Assembly: GCA_024690665.1 (NCBI GenBank)
Contig: JAILOU010000028.1
Coordinates: 22,860-86,859 of the forward strand
Direction of reading: 5' to 3'
Source: Eubacterium sp.
Lineage (GTDB): Bacteria; Bacillota; Clostridia; Lachnospirales; Lachnospiraceae
Length of the DNA stretch: 64,000 nucleotides
In this document: positions 8,623 to 17,015 of the stretch, piece by piece
Numbering within the stretch: position 1 is the first letter of the stretch
How the letters are laid out: each line of letters starts with the position of its first letter
The notes under the pieces: generated by a model
The model's database searches: none
What the model was told of the DNA's origin: nothing
Seen by the model: the letters and a program-made list of their open reading frames with translations, nothing else
Program-made: the position numbers and the translations under genes

Positions 8623-8673
8623 GGTTATCGTCTGATCGAAAAATAGAATTTTCGGTCGGCCGGTGGCCTTTTT
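8623..8673 (+). terminator. Long intrinsic terminator (duplication copy 1)
   Basis: Positions 8623-8642 and 8649-8668 form a 20-position stem, allowing several G-T wobbles, with a 6-nt loop and five T residues after it. The same structure recurs at 10037-10087 as part of the tandem duplication. Confidence 0.82.
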
Positions 8674-8675
8674 CA

Positions 8676-8704
8676 TTGAAAACAAATTATGTTTCTGATA
8701 TAGT
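8676..8704 (+). promoter_or_regulatory. Promoter of greA-lepB
   Basis: TTGAAA (8676-8681), 17 nt, TATAGT (8699-8704). The duplicated copy at 10090 keeps the spacing but has TAAAGT. Confidence 0.65.
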
Positions 8705-8735
8705 AGGAAAAGTAAGAAAAAGGTAGGGGAATCCA

Positions 8736-9239
8736 ATGGGAGAAAGACTTACACAGACTGATATTGAGAAGATTGAACAGGAAATTGAACATCGAAAGCT
8801 TGAACTTCGGCCGAAACTCATTGAGGCTGTTAAGGTTGCAAGAGCACAGGGAGATTTAAGCGAGAACTTTGAATATCATGCTGCAAAAAAGGATAAGAAT
8901 CGTAATGAAAGTCGAATCCGGTATTTAGAGAGAATGCTGAAAAATGCGACAGTAGTATCGGATCAGTCGGGTACAGACGAAGTTGGAATCAACAATACGG
9001 TCACCATCTATTATGAAGAAGATGATGAAGAAGAAACATTTCGTCTGGTAACGTCAATCAGAGGTAATTCAATGCAGGGGAAGATTAGCATTGAATCACC
9101 AATCGGAAAAGCAGTGATTGGTCACAAGGTGGGAGACCGGGTGATGGTTAAGGTGAATGATGATTACTCTTATCCGCTCGTAATACGAAAAATAGAAAAT
9201 ACCGTGGATGACACGATGGATGCCATTCGTGGATATTAA
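8736..9239 (+). CDS. greA: Transcription elongation factor GreA
   Basis: A 167-aa GreA/GreB-family protein that rescues backtracked RNA polymerase by stimulating transcript cleavage in the secondary channel. The N-terminal coiled coil carries the acidic tip GDLSENFEYHAAK (about 46-58; canonical GDLSENAEY), and the C-terminal FKBP-like domain ends with SPIGKAVIGHKVGDRV. Length is slightly above the usual 158. It starts at ATG 8736 after AGGTAGGGGAA, and lies 16 bp before the first signal peptidase gene, with which it forms a two-gene unit. This is the intact copy; a deleted copy follows at 10150. Confidence 0.94.
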   Translation: MGERLTQTDIEKIEQEIEHRKLELRPKLIEAVKVARAQGDLSENFEYHAAKKDKNRNESRIRYLERMLKNATVVSDQSGTDEVGINNTVTIYYEEDDEEETFRLVTSIRGNSMQGKISIESPIGKAVIGHKVGDRVMVKVNDDYSYPLVIRKIENTVDDTMDAIRGY

Positions 9240-9255
9240 AGAGAGAGAATGAGAC

Positions 9256-10020
9256 ATGGAAGAGAATAAAAACAAGATGCCTCAAAACCAATATGAGGAA
9301 GAAGAGGCAAAGCAGCTTAATACGGCGCAGGAAGTAGATGTAGAATCTGAGTATACCGAGGCGCAGCAGGTGAGAAAAACGTTATCGGAAGGTCCGGTGG
9401 CGGAAGAAAACGAGGAAAAAGCGGATATCAAAAAGGAAGTAATCAGCTGGATTCGTCTGATTGCAATTGTGGTAGTGGTAGTTGTGGTAGTGAAGCAATT
9501 TGTGATTGTCAATGCCATTGTGCCAACCGGCTCGATGGAAAACACCATTATGCCGGATGACAGATTGATTGGTTTTCGATTGGCTTACAAAATCGGCGAT
9601 CCGCAGCGGTATGATATTGCGATATTTAAGTATCCGGTAGATGAAAGTCAGGTATATATCAAACGAATTATTGGACTTCCGGGTGAGAAAGTAACAATCG
9701 AAGACGGGAAAATCTACATTGATGATTCCGAGGAGCCACTTGATGAGCCATACCTTAAGGAAGAATGGACGGTTGAAAACACCGGTTATACCTTTGAAGT
9801 GCCGGAGGATTGTTATCTGATGCTTGGAGATAACCGCAATATTTCCGCAGATGCCAGATACTGGGCCGATGAGGCGCTGATGTGTGAGACTGCGCAGACG
9901 GAAGAAGAAGCTGAGAGCTATCAGTATGTTTCTAGAGACAAGATTCTTGGAAAAGCGATTGTCAGATATTGGCCATCAATCGAGATGCTTACGGCGGATG
10001 ATCTGCAACAAACAAAGTAA
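9256..10020 (+). CDS. lepB: Signal peptidase I, copy 1
   Basis: A 254-aa type I signal peptidase with an unusually long acidic cytoplasmic N-terminus (about 60 residues), one valine-rich membrane anchor (about 66-87), catalytic Ser93 in PTGSMENT and general-base Lys136 in YIKRIIGLPGE. The box E motif reads GDNRNISADAR rather than the common GDNRxxSxDSR. It would cleave signal peptides of Sec and Tat substrates on the outer face of the membrane. Copy 2 at 10273 is the tandem duplicate of the same length, with most differences in the N-terminal tail. Confidence 0.93.
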   Translation: MEENKNKMPQNQYEEEEAKQLNTAQEVDVESEYTEAQQVRKTLSEGPVAEENEEKADIKKEVISWIRLIAIVVVVVVVVKQFVIVNAIVPTGSMENTIMPDDRLIGFRLAYKIGDPQRYDIAIFKYPVDESQVYIKRIIGLPGEKVTIEDGKIYIDDSEEPLDEPYLKEEWTVENTGYTFEVPEDCYLMLGDNRNISADARYWADEALMCETAQTEEEAESYQYVSRDKILGKAIVRYWPSIEMLTADDLQQTK

Positions 10021-10036
10021 CAAAGGTATCAAATAA

Positions 10037-10087
10037 GGTTATCGTCTGATCGAAAAAAAGAATTTTCGGTTGGTCGGTGGCCTTTTT
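10037..10087 (+). terminator. Long intrinsic terminator (duplication copy 2)
   Basis: The stem 10037-10056 with 10063-10082 is followed by five T residues. It is homologous to 8623-8673 and here terminates lepB copy 1. Confidence 0.8.
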
Positions 10088-10089
10088 CA

Positions 10090-10118
10090 TTGAAAACAAA
10101 TAATGTTTTTGATAAAGT
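10090..10118 (+). promoter_or_regulatory. Duplicated promoter for lepB copy 2
   Basis: TTGAAA at 10090-10095 and TAAAGT at 10113-10118, 17 nt apart, inherited with the duplication; it now drives the greA remnant and lepB copy 2. Confidence 0.55.
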
Positions 10119-10149
10119 AGGAAAAGTAAGAAAAAGGTAGGAAAATCCA

Positions 10150-10258
10150 ATGGGAGAACGACTTACTTAGGGTAAATGATGATTACTCTTATCCGCTTGT
10201 AATTCGTAAAATAGAAAATACCGTGGATGACACAATGGATACCATTCGTGGATATTAA
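10150..10258 (+). pseudogene. greA copy 2, internally deleted
   Basis: The first six codons (MGERLT) of a second greA are followed at once by TAG 10168, then by the last part of greA in another frame (VNDDYSYPLVIRKIENTVDDTMD). Distances to the shared downstream sequence are 425 bp in the intact gene and 30 bp here, so about 395 bp were lost. It sits at the same place relative to lepB as the intact greA and is plainly a relic of the tandem duplication. Confidence 0.92.
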
Positions 10259-10272
10259 AGAGAGAATAAGAC

Positions 10273-11037
10273 ATGGAAGAAAACAAAAATAAGGTGCATC
10301 AAGACCAATATGAAAAAGAAGAGGCAAAACAGTTTAAGACGGCACAGGAAGTTGATGTGGAGTCTGAGTATTCGGAGGCACAACAGGTAAGAAAAACATT
10401 GTCAGACGAACCGGATACAGAAGGAACTGAGGAAAAAGTTAACATTAAAAAAGAGGTCTTTAGCTGGATTAGGCTGATTATTATTGTGATAGTTGTTGTG
10501 GTGGTGGTGAAGCAATTTGTTATTGTGAATGCCATTGTACCGACCGGTTCTATGGAGAACACCATTATGCCGGATGACAGACTGATTGGTTTTAGACTGG
10601 CATATAAGATTGGTGAACCGGAGCGATATGATATTGCAATCTTTAAGTACCCGGTAGATGAAAGCCAGGTATATATTAAACGTATTATCGGACTCCCGGG
10701 GGAGACAGTGACGATTGAAGATGGAAAAATCTATATTGATGATTCTGAAGAACCACTTGATGAGTCATATCTGAAAGAAGAGTGGACGGTAAAGAATACC
10801 GGATATACCTTTGAAGTGCCAGAGGATTGTTATCTGATGCTTGGAGATAATCGTAATACCTCTGTGGATGCCAGATGCTGGGCTGATGAAGCGCTGATGG
10901 ATGAAATCGCGCAGACAGAGGATGAAGCTGAGAGCTATCAATATGTCTCAAAAGACAAGATTTTGGGAAAAGCAATTGTTCGATACTGGCCATCCATTGA
11001 GAAATTGACGGCGGATGAACTACAACAAACGGAATAA
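10273..11037 (+). CDS. lepB: Signal peptidase I, copy 2
   Basis: A 254-aa paralog of the gene at 9256, with the same catalytic Ser93 (PTGSMENT) and Lys136 (YIKRIIGLPGE), a valine/isoleucine-rich membrane anchor, and box E reading GDNRNTSVDARCW. It has been kept full length while the duplicated greA beside it decayed, which argues that both peptidases are useful. Differences cluster in the cytoplasmic tail and a few surface positions. Firmicutes often carry several type I signal peptidases with overlapping substrates. Confidence 0.93.
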   Translation: MEENKNKVHQDQYEKEEAKQFKTAQEVDVESEYSEAQQVRKTLSDEPDTEGTEEKVNIKKEVFSWIRLIIIVIVVVVVVKQFVIVNAIVPTGSMENTIMPDDRLIGFRLAYKIGEPERYDIAIFKYPVDESQVYIKRIIGLPGETVTIEDGKIYIDDSEEPLDESYLKEEWTVKNTGYTFEVPEDCYLMLGDNRNTSVDARCWADEALMDEIAQTEDEAESYQYVSKDKILGKAIVRYWPSIEKLTADELQQTE

Positions 11038-11048
11038 GAAATACTTAT

Positions 11049-11080
11049 GTGCTAAGATTCTTGCAGGATTTTAGCACTTT
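11049..11080 (+). terminator. Probable terminator after lepB copy 2
   Basis: GTGCTAAGAT (11049-11058) pairs with ATTTTAGCAC (11068-11077), followed by a short TTT run; moderate strength. Confidence 0.6.
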
Positions 11081-11127
11081 GTTGTATATGGGGAATATAA
11101 TTGGGGTATGCCATTCGGGAAAAAACA

Positions 11128-11156
11128 TTGAATTCTTGGAATAAAAGTGCTAAATT
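11128..11156 (+). promoter_or_regulatory. Promoter of atoDA
   Basis: TTGAAT (11128-11133), 17 nt, TAAATT (11151-11156) with an extended TGC just before the -10. The same AGTGCTAAA context occurs in the thlA promoter at 23606-23634. Confidence 0.6.
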
Positions 11157-11218
11157 AGTAGATGGACGACAATTAGGTTTGCCGTATAGATAAAATTAAG
11201 TAATTTAGGAGGAACATC

Positions 11219-11896
11219 ATGGCAAAAACAAAAGTGATTTCTGCAAAAGAAGCCGCTGCCTTGATTAAAGATGGCGACACCGTTCTGATCGGTGGGTTCA
11301 TGACAAACGGAACGGCTAAGACAATCTGTAACGAAGTTACAGCAAAGGATCTTACAGTTGTATGCAACGACGGTGGATTCGAGAATGAAGGAACAGGACG
11401 TTTACTTCACAATGGTTGTATTAAGAGACTGATCGCAACACACGTAGGTCTTAACAAAGAAGTAGCAACTAAGTTTAATGACGGATCACTAGATCTGAAA
11501 CTTCAGCCACAGGGAACATTAGCAGAGCAGGTTCGCGCAGGCGGAGCAGGACTCGGTGGATTCTTAACACCAACAGGTGTAGGTACAATCGTAGCTGATT
11601 CATCATCTCCTACAACACTTGAAGGCAAGAAAGTTGTTGAACTTGATGGTAAAGAATATGTACTTGAAAAAGCAATTAAAGGTGACGTGGCAATCGTTCA
11701 GGCTTATGTAGCTGACGAGTCAGGTAACCTTCGTTATAAAGGTTCTACAAGAAACTTCAATCCTTTGATGGCTTCTGCAGCTACTATTACAATTGCAGAA
11801 GTAGAGAAGATTGTTCCGGCAGGAGAAATCGGCCCTGATTATGTAGAAACTCCACATGTATACGTAGATTATTTAGTTGTAAAGGAGGAAGCATAA
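11219..11896 (+). CDS. atoD: Acetoacetate/butyrate-type CoA-transferase, subunit A
   Basis: A 225-aa alpha subunit of a 3-oxoacid CoA-transferase (AtoD/CtfA family). It has the N-terminal segment [23 protein letters not shown], a glycine-rich [15 protein letters not shown] and the ending [17 protein letters not shown]. It pairs with the beta subunit starting 1 bp after its stop. The complex moves CoA between acyl-CoA and acetate or acetoacetate. In a butyrate former it could release butyrate from butyryl-CoA with acetate, or handle acetoacetate; the sequence does not decide. Codon choice is strongly biased, as in the bcd-etf genes, suggesting high expression. Confidence 0.9.
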   Translation: MAKTKVISAKEAAALIKDGDTVLIGGFMTNGTAKTICNEVTAKDLTVVCNDGGFENEGTGRLLHNGCIKRLIATHVGLNKEVATKFNDGSLDLKLQPQGTLAEQVRAGGAGLGGFLTPTGVGTIVADSSSPTTLEGKKVVELDGKEYVLEKAIKGDVAIVQAYVADESGNLRYKGSTRNFNPLMASAATITIAEVEKIVPAGEIGPDYVETPHVYVDYLVVKEEA

Positions 11897-11897
11897 G

Positions 11898-12554
11898 ATG
11901 GAAAGAAGTGAAATTAAACCTTTTATCGCAAAACGTGTAGCAAAAGAAATTCATGATGGCGATGTAGTAAATCTTGGTATTGGACTTCCAACACTGGTAC
12001 CGGATTATATTGATCCTTCTATTAAAATTACACTTCAGTCTGAGAATGGATTTATCGGACTGGCAGCAGTAGATGAAAGCAATCCAGATAAGGATTATAT
12101 TGTAAATGCAGGCGGACAGCCGGCAGGAATTGAAAAGGACGGAATGTTCTTCGATTCTTCAACATCATTTGGTATCATCCGTGGTGGCCACGTAGATGCA
12201 ACTGTTCTTGGTTCTCTTCAGGTAGCTGAAAACGGAGATATTGCTAACTGGATCATTCCTGGAAAGATGGTTCCGGGAATGGGCGGAGCTATGGACCTTG
12301 TAGTAGGTGCTAAGAAGGTTATCGTAGCTATGGAACACACACAGAAGGGTGCTCCTAAGATCCTTAAAGAGTGTACACTTCCACTTACAGCACAAAAGCA
12401 GGTTAACCTGATCATCACAGAGATGGGTGTTATGGAAGTAACAGATAAGGGTATCGTACTTACAGAGTACAATCCTGAGTTTACTGTAGAGCAGATTCAG
12501 GAAGCTACAGAAGCTAAGTTAATCATTGCTGATGATCTTAAGCCAATGTGCTAA
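11898..12554 (+). CDS. atoA: Acetoacetate/butyrate-type CoA-transferase, subunit B
   Basis: The 218-aa beta subunit. The catalytic glutamate lies in the SENGFIG motif (about 49-55), in the place of the family's (S/G)ENG signature, and is followed by [31 protein letters not shown] and [20 protein letters not shown]. It forms the catalytic unit with AtoD. GGAGG lies upstream of ATG 11898. A strong terminator follows, so atoDA is a two-gene operon, about 11 kb from the butyryl-CoA operon. Confidence 0.92.
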   Translation: MERSEIKPFIAKRVAKEIHDGDVVNLGIGLPTLVPDYIDPSIKITLQSENGFIGLAAVDESNPDKDYIVNAGGQPAGIEKDGMFFDSSTSFGIIRGGHVDATVLGSLQVAENGDIANWIIPGKMVPGMGGAMDLVVGAKKVIVAMEHTQKGAPKILKECTLPLTAQKQVNLIITEMGVMEVTDKGIVLTEYNPEFTVEQIQEATEAKLIIADDLKPMC

Positions 12555-12568
12555 TTTATGACATTACA

Positions 12569-12601
12569 AGACAGAGAACATTATGTTCTCTGTCTTTTTT
12601 T
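12569..12601 (+). terminator. Intrinsic terminator after atoA
   Basis: AGACAGAGAACA (12569-12580) pairs perfectly with TGTTCTCTGTCT (12584-12595), followed by a T run. Confidence 0.95.
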
Positions 12602-12627
12602 GCGCAAGAATGTAAATACTTTCATGG

Positions 12628-12656
12628 TTGAGAAATAAAAGATGAATGTATATAAT
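12628..12656 (+). promoter_or_regulatory. Promoter of the hypothetical/GDPD unit
   Basis: TTGAGA (12628-12633), 17 nt, TATAAT (12651-12656), 39 bp upstream of the ATG. Confidence 0.65.
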
Positions 12657-12694
12657 TGGAAGAGATAAAAAACAGACAGATCGGAAATTGATGC

Positions 12695-12970
12695 ATGAGA
12701 ATTTGGTTTAAGATATGGAAAAACAATCATTTATTAGAAGATACAACGATAGAAGATGCCAGGGCGGAGACAAGAACGCACAAGATTTTTGATGCACTGG
12801 AGCAGGCCTGCATGGAGTTTGATTTGGCGAAACCGATATGGCTTGATCATACAATTTCAGAGTTTAAAAAGCACGCCAAAGCCAGATTTACAAAAGATTG
12901 TTTTATGGAAGAAATTGATTTTGACTATCTGGAAATACAGGTGTTAGAGGAAGACGATTTGTTTATATGA
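12695..12970 (+). CDS. Conserved-looking hypothetical protein (91 aa)
   Basis: A soluble acidic protein rich in Trp, Lys and Glu (MRIWFKIWKNNHLLEDTTIEDARAE at its start is longer than any motif I can name). There are no membrane segments or Cys motifs. It is supported by a good promoter 39 bp upstream and a 4-bp overlap (ATGA type) with the GDPD gene, implying translational coupling. The ribosome binding site is weak. I do not recognise the family. Confidence 0.72.
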   Translation: MRIWFKIWKNNHLLEDTTIEDARAETRTHKIFDALEQACMEFDLAKPIWLDHTISEFKKHAKARFTKDCFMEEIDFDYLEIQVLEEDDLFI

Positions 12971-14847
12971 GAAATGTAATCGATACCGTATTTGGTATCT
13001 GGGAATGGTTAAAAAAAATAGGGGAGCTTGCCAAAATCAATTTCTTTACGCTCTTGATTTTTGAAGTAATCTATAAATGCGTGGCAGTGTTCGCGTTTAA
13101 ACCGGCGTTGCAGGGACTATTTGCACTGCTGATTCGAACACAGGGATTTTCATTTGTTGCAGATAGCAACTTTAAATCCTTTTTGACCAGTCCGCTTGTG
13201 TGGGTGGGACTCATTGTGGCGCTTTTGTTAATCAGCTTGTACATGCTGTTTGATATCTGCTGTATCATCAGCTGCTTTCATGCATCATATCGTAAGCAGA
13301 AACTTCCGTTGTTTGAGATGATGCGAAGAGGTTACCGGGCAGCAGTTCAGATATTGCGACCGAAGAATTATCGTATGATGCTGTATCTGCTTCTTATTAT
13401 TCCGATGAGTCAGCTTTTTACTGTGTCCGGAATCTATAAGGGATTTTCGATGCCGTATTTTGTGATGCAATATATTTCGGATTCGAAAGTGCTCCTGGTG
13501 TGTTATTTTGTGGCATGTTTGTATGTGGAACTGGTATGCTTGCAGTGGATATTTTCTTTTCATCATTTTACACTTAATGGAGATACGTTTGTGGATGCTT
13601 CGCACAGAAGCCGTGATATGTTAGATCGTAAGAATCTGATTAAAATGGCAGTTGTTATGGTAGTAGGTGATGCAATTATGATACTGGCGTATTATGGTCT
13701 GTTGTACGGATGCGGAGCAATCATTGCACTGATTACATCACTTACCGAGTCGTTGCCATTTTTCCTTCCGGTTGTGGCAGAGTCAGCCGTTGCGGTTATG
13801 ATTGACATCGTGGCAGGAGTGTTTTACTGCTTTTCTATGCCGTATGTATTTTTATTGATTAGCGGAATGTTTTATCATCTAAAAGAAGAACAGGGGCTTG
13901 AAGATGAGGTGCCCGGAAAGTACAGGGTGCGAATCAGACTCTATCTGGAAGATACAAAATTCGCAAAATATCTAAAGCGACGCAAGGGTCGGCTGGTTGT
14001 ATTTGGTATTGCTGTGACACTGGCCGGTAATGTGGCCTATGCAATTCGTCAGGAAGCGGTTTATAATTCAGATGTGGAGACTTATGTAACGGCTCATCGA
14101 GGAGCGAGCATTGATTGTCCGGAGAACACGATTCCGGCATTTGAAGCGGCCCTTGAAGAGGGAGCAGACGAAGTGGAGATGGATGTGCATCTAAGCTCGG
14201 ATGGAGAAGTGGTTGTGCTTCATGATTCTAACTTAAAAAGAACGACAGGGCTTGATGCGAATGTCTGGGAACTAAAGGGGAGCGAGATTGAAGCGCTTGA
14301 TGCTGGAAGCTGGTTTTCGGAGGAGTTTAAGGACGTTACAATTCCGGCATTTTCAGAAGTTTTAGAAACGCTGGAGGGACAGGATATTAAGCTTAATGTT
14401 GAGTTAAAACCGGATGATGCGACAGATGGTCTGGCTGAAAAGGTCATTGATTTAATTAAAGAGTACGATATGGAAAGCCAGTGTATCTTATCGTCGCTTT
14501 CGTATTCAGAGTTAGAAGATGCAAAGTCATATGACGATTCGTTTACTACACTTTATATCTCTACAATTTCTTATGGAAATATCTCTGAACTGGATGCGGC
14601 AGACGGATTTAGTTTGGAAGCAAGTATGGTGACCCGTCGTCTGGTCAATAAAATTCATAAAAATGATAAGCTGGTATATATCTGGACTGTAAATGCAGAG
14701 TCGATGCAGACGGAGATGTTTGCTTATCATGTGGATGGTATTATTACGGATGATGTAAGCGGTGCATTGCAGATTAAAGACGGAATCAGTAAAAATACAT
14801 ATTGGGAAAACTATGTAGAACGACTGATTAATTTGTATGAAAACTAG
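12967..14847 (+). CDS. Membrane-anchored glycerophosphodiester phosphodiesterase
   Basis: A 626-aa two-part protein. The first 350 residues or so contain about eight hydrophobic segments resembling the membrane domain found before some GDPD proteins. The C-terminal part is a GDPD (GlpQ/UgpQ) TIM barrel with TAHRGASIDCPENTIPAFE, EVEMDVHLSSDGEVVVLHD and LNVELKPDD, carrying the His/Glu/Asp residues that bind Ca2+ or Mg2+ and perform catalysis. It would hydrolyse glycerophosphodiesters to glycerol-3-phosphate and an alcohol, probably outside the membrane. A role in lipid or (lipo)teichoic acid turnover is plausible but inferred. Confidence 0.9.
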   Translation: MRNVIDTVFGIWEWLKKIGELAKINFFTLLIFEVIYKCVAVFAFKPALQGLFALLIRTQGFSFVADSNFKSFLTSPLVWVGLIVALLLISLYMLFDICCIISCFHASYRKQKLPLFEMMRRGYRAAVQILRPKNYRMMLYLLLIIPMSQLFTVSGIYKGFSMPYFVMQYISDSKVLLVCYFVACLYVELVCLQWIFSFHHFTLNGDTFVDASHRSRDMLDRKNLIKMAVVMVVGDAIMILAYYGLLYGCGAIIALITSLTESLPFFLPVVAESAVAVMIDIVAGVFYCFSMPYVFLLISGMFYHLKEEQGLEDEVPGKYRVRIRLYLEDTKFAKYLKRRKGRLVVFGIAVTLAGNVAYAIRQEAVYNSDVETYVTAHRGASIDCPENTIPAFEAALEEGADEVEMDVHLSSDGEVVVLHDSNLKRTTGLDANVWELKGSEIEALDAGSWFSEEFKDVTIPAFSEVLETLEGQDIKLNVELKPDDATDGLAEKVIDLIKEYDMESQCILSSLSYSELEDAKSYDDSFTTLYISTISYGNISELDAADGFSLEASMVTRRLVNKIHKNDKLVYIWTVNAESMQTEMFAYHVDGIITDDVSGALQIKDGISKNTYWENYVERLINLYEN

Positions 14848-14918
14848 GTACATAGGAAGAAATTCCTACAAAGTAAAAGCCGTTTATGGTATACTTATGA
14901 CAAATTAAGATTATACTA

Positions 14919-14947
14919 TTGCCAAAGCAGACAAAATGCGATAAAAT
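14919..14947 (+). promoter_or_regulatory. Promoter of the alarmone synthetase-serS unit
   Basis: TTGCCA (14919-14924), 17 nt, TAAAAT (14942-14947), about 50 bp before the ATG. Confidence 0.6.
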
Positions 14948-14997
14948 TTGTAAGGTTATGCTATGGTTAGATAGGAACTGAAAGAGGAGAATGCGTT

Positions 14998-15654
14998 ATG
15001 AGTGACCCCATTAGATTCAAAGAAGATTTAGATTCTTGGGAAACAGTAATGTTTTTGTACAATTCAGCTTTGAAAGAAGTTGGAACAAAACTGGAAATTC
15101 TAAATGATGAATTTCAGCACATTCATCAGTACAATCCGATTGAATATATCAAATCGAGAGTGAAATCGCCTGAGAGTATTGTTAAAAAATTAAAGCGTAA
15201 CGGACATGATACATCGGTAGATAACATGGTTCAATACGTTAATGACATTGCAGGGATTCGTCTTGTGTGTTCGTTTACATCGGATATTTATCGACTTGCA
15301 GAGATGATTGGTAACCAGAGTGATCTGACCGTGTTATCAATCAAAGACTATATTAAGAACCCGAAGGAAAGCGGGTATAAGAGCTATCATATGCTGGTTA
15401 CGGTTCCAATCTTTATGACGGATCGCCAGGTGGACATGAAAGTGGAGATTCAGATTCGAACGATTGCCATGGACTTTTGGGCAAGCTTAGAGCATAAGAT
15501 ATACTATAAGTTTGAAGGAAATGCACCGGGGTATATCAGCCGGGAATTAAGAGAGTGTTCCGGAATCGTTTCGATTCTCGATGAAAAGATGCTTTCGCTT
15601 AACGAGGCAATTTTAAAAGCAAAAGAATTACAGGAGGAAGAGACAACGCCATGA
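14998..15654 (+). CDS. relQ: Small alarmone synthetase, RelQ/YjbM-type (p)ppGpp synthase
   Basis: A 218-aa stand-alone synthetase domain without the HD hydrolase, TGS or ACT domains of long RelA/SpoT enzymes. Motifs typical of the family: the G-loop-like VKSPESIVKKLKRNG, NDIAGIRLVCSF, YIKNPKESGYKSYHMLV and VEIQIRTIAMDFWASLEHKI. It transfers pyrophosphate from ATP to GDP or GTP. AGAGGAG precedes ATG 14998. Its stop overlaps the serS start by 4 bp, so alarmone synthesis and seryl-tRNA charging are translationally linked here. Confidence 0.9.
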   Translation: MSDPIRFKEDLDSWETVMFLYNSALKEVGTKLEILNDEFQHIHQYNPIEYIKSRVKSPESIVKKLKRNGHDTSVDNMVQYVNDIAGIRLVCSFTSDIYRLAEMIGNQSDLTVLSIKDYIKNPKESGYKSYHMLVTVPIFMTDRQVDMKVEIQIRTIAMDFWASLEHKIYYKFEGNAPGYISRELRECSGIVSILDEKMLSLNEAILKAKELQEEETTP

Positions 15655-16931
15655 TAGATATTAAATTCTTACGTGAGAATCCGGATGTTGTAAAGCAGAA
15701 TATTAAGAATAAATTTCAAGATCACAAGCTTGGTTATGTAGATGAAGTGATTGAACTTGATAAGGAAAAGAGAGCTACGCAGCAGGAAGCAGATGACCTT
15801 CGTGCCAGCAAGAATAAATTATCAAAGCAGATTGGTGCTTTGATGGGACAGGGCAAGAAAGAAGAAGCGGAAGAAATCAAGAAACAGGTTGTAGCCAATG
15901 CTGAGAGACTGACACAGCTTGAAGCAGCGGAAAAGGATCTGGACGCTAAGATTACGGAACGCATGATGAGTATTCCGAATATCATCGATCCTTCTGTACC
16001 GATTGGAAAAGACGATAGTTGCAATGTCGAAATTGAGAAATTTGGAGAACCGGTTGTTCCGGACTTTGAAGTTCCGTATCATACAGATATTATGGAACGC
16101 TTTAACGGCATTGACCTTGAAAGTGCCGGTAAAGTAGCTGGTAACGGTTTTTATTATCTTATGGGTGATATCGCAAGACTTCACTCAGCAGTAATCTCTT
16201 ACGCGAGAGATTTTATGATTGACCGTGGATTTACTTATTGTGTACCGCCATTTATGATTCGTTCTAACGTTGTTACCGGCGTTATGAGCTTTGAGGAAAT
16301 GGATGCCATGATGTATAAGATTGAAGGGGAAGATTTGTATCTGATCGGAACCAGTGAACATTCTATGATTGGTAAATTCATTGATACGATTAATGAGGAA
16401 GAAAAACTTCCTTATACATTGACCAGTTACTCACCTTGCTTTAGAAAAGAAAAGGGAGCGCATGGTATAGAAGAAAGAGGCGTTTATCGAATTCACCAGT
16501 TCGAGAAGCAGGAAATGATCGTTGTGTGTAAGCCGGAGGATTCCAAGACATGGTATGATAAACTTTGGCAAAACACTGTTGATTTATTCAGAAGTCTGGA
16601 CATTCCGGTGCGTACCCTTGAGTGCTGTTCCGGTGACCTTGCAGACTTAAAGGTGAAGTCTTGTGACGTAGAAGCGTGGTCTCCTCGTCAGAAGAAATAT
16701 TTTGAAGTTGGTAGTTGTTCGAACCTTGGCGATGCACAGGCGCGTCGTTTGAAGATTCGTGTAAAAGAGGCAGATGGCAAAAAGTATTTTGCTCATACGC
16801 TGAATAATACAGTGGTTGCACCACCTCGTATGTTAATTGCATTTTTGGAAAATAACTTAAATGCAGACGGAAGCATCAGTATTCCGGAAGCACTTAGACC
16901 ATATATGGGTGGCAAGGAAAGAATCGAATAG
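15651..16931 (+). CDS. serS: Serine--tRNA ligase
   Basis: A 426-aa class II aminoacyl-tRNA synthetase of normal length. It has the N-terminal coiled-coil arm that grips the long variable arm of tRNA-Ser (about 30-105), then the catalytic core with motif 2 (YSPCFRKEKGAHGIEERGVYRIHQFEKQE) and motif 3 (NNTVVAPPRMLIAFLENN). It starts at ATG 15651 inside the end of the alarmone synthetase gene. No T-box leader is present, because it is read from the upstream promoter. Confidence 0.97.
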   Translation: MIDIKFLRENPDVVKQNIKNKFQDHKLGYVDEVIELDKEKRATQQEADDLRASKNKLSKQIGALMGQGKKEEAEEIKKQVVANAERLTQLEAAEKDLDAKITERMMSIPNIIDPSVPIGKDDSCNVEIEKFGEPVVPDFEVPYHTDIMERFNGIDLESAGKVAGNGFYYLMGDIARLHSAVISYARDFMIDRGFTYCVPPFMIRSNVVTGVMSFEEMDAMMYKIEGEDLYLIGTSEHSMIGKFIDTINEEEKLPYTLTSYSPCFRKEKGAHGIEERGVYRIHQFEKQEMIVVCKPEDSKTWYDKLWQNTVDLFRSLDIPVRTLECCSGDLADLKVKSCDVEAWSPRQKKYFEVGSCSNLGDAQARRLKIRVKEADGKKYFAHTLNNTVVAPPRMLIAFLENNLNADGSISIPEALRPYMGGKERIE

Positions 16932-16935
16932 AAGC

Positions 16936-16972
16936 AAAGGCGCTTGAAAATCATTTTTCGGCGCCGATTTCT
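16936..16972 (+). terminator. Weak terminator- or attenuator-like hairpin between serS and carA
   Basis: GGCGC and GCGCC arms with an inner TTGAAAA/TTTTTCG pairing are followed by only a weak T stretch (GATTTCT). It could be a terminator for serS or a leader structure of carA. No pyrimidine-specific PyrR motif was recognised. Confidence 0.35.
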
Positions 16973-17015
16973 ATGTCTGCATATCATTTGAAGAAAGGTG
17001 AAGGAAAGAAGAAAT

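Noticed and set aside
9465..9500. GTG/GTA simple-sequence stretch in lepB copy 1
   Set aside because: It encodes the valine-rich membrane anchor; the two lepB copies keep the same length, so it is not an evident phase-variable repeat.
16998..17015. Upstream GTG as the carA start
   Set aside because: It lies inside the purine-rich ribosome binding region, and ATG 17016 gives the normal CarA N-terminus.
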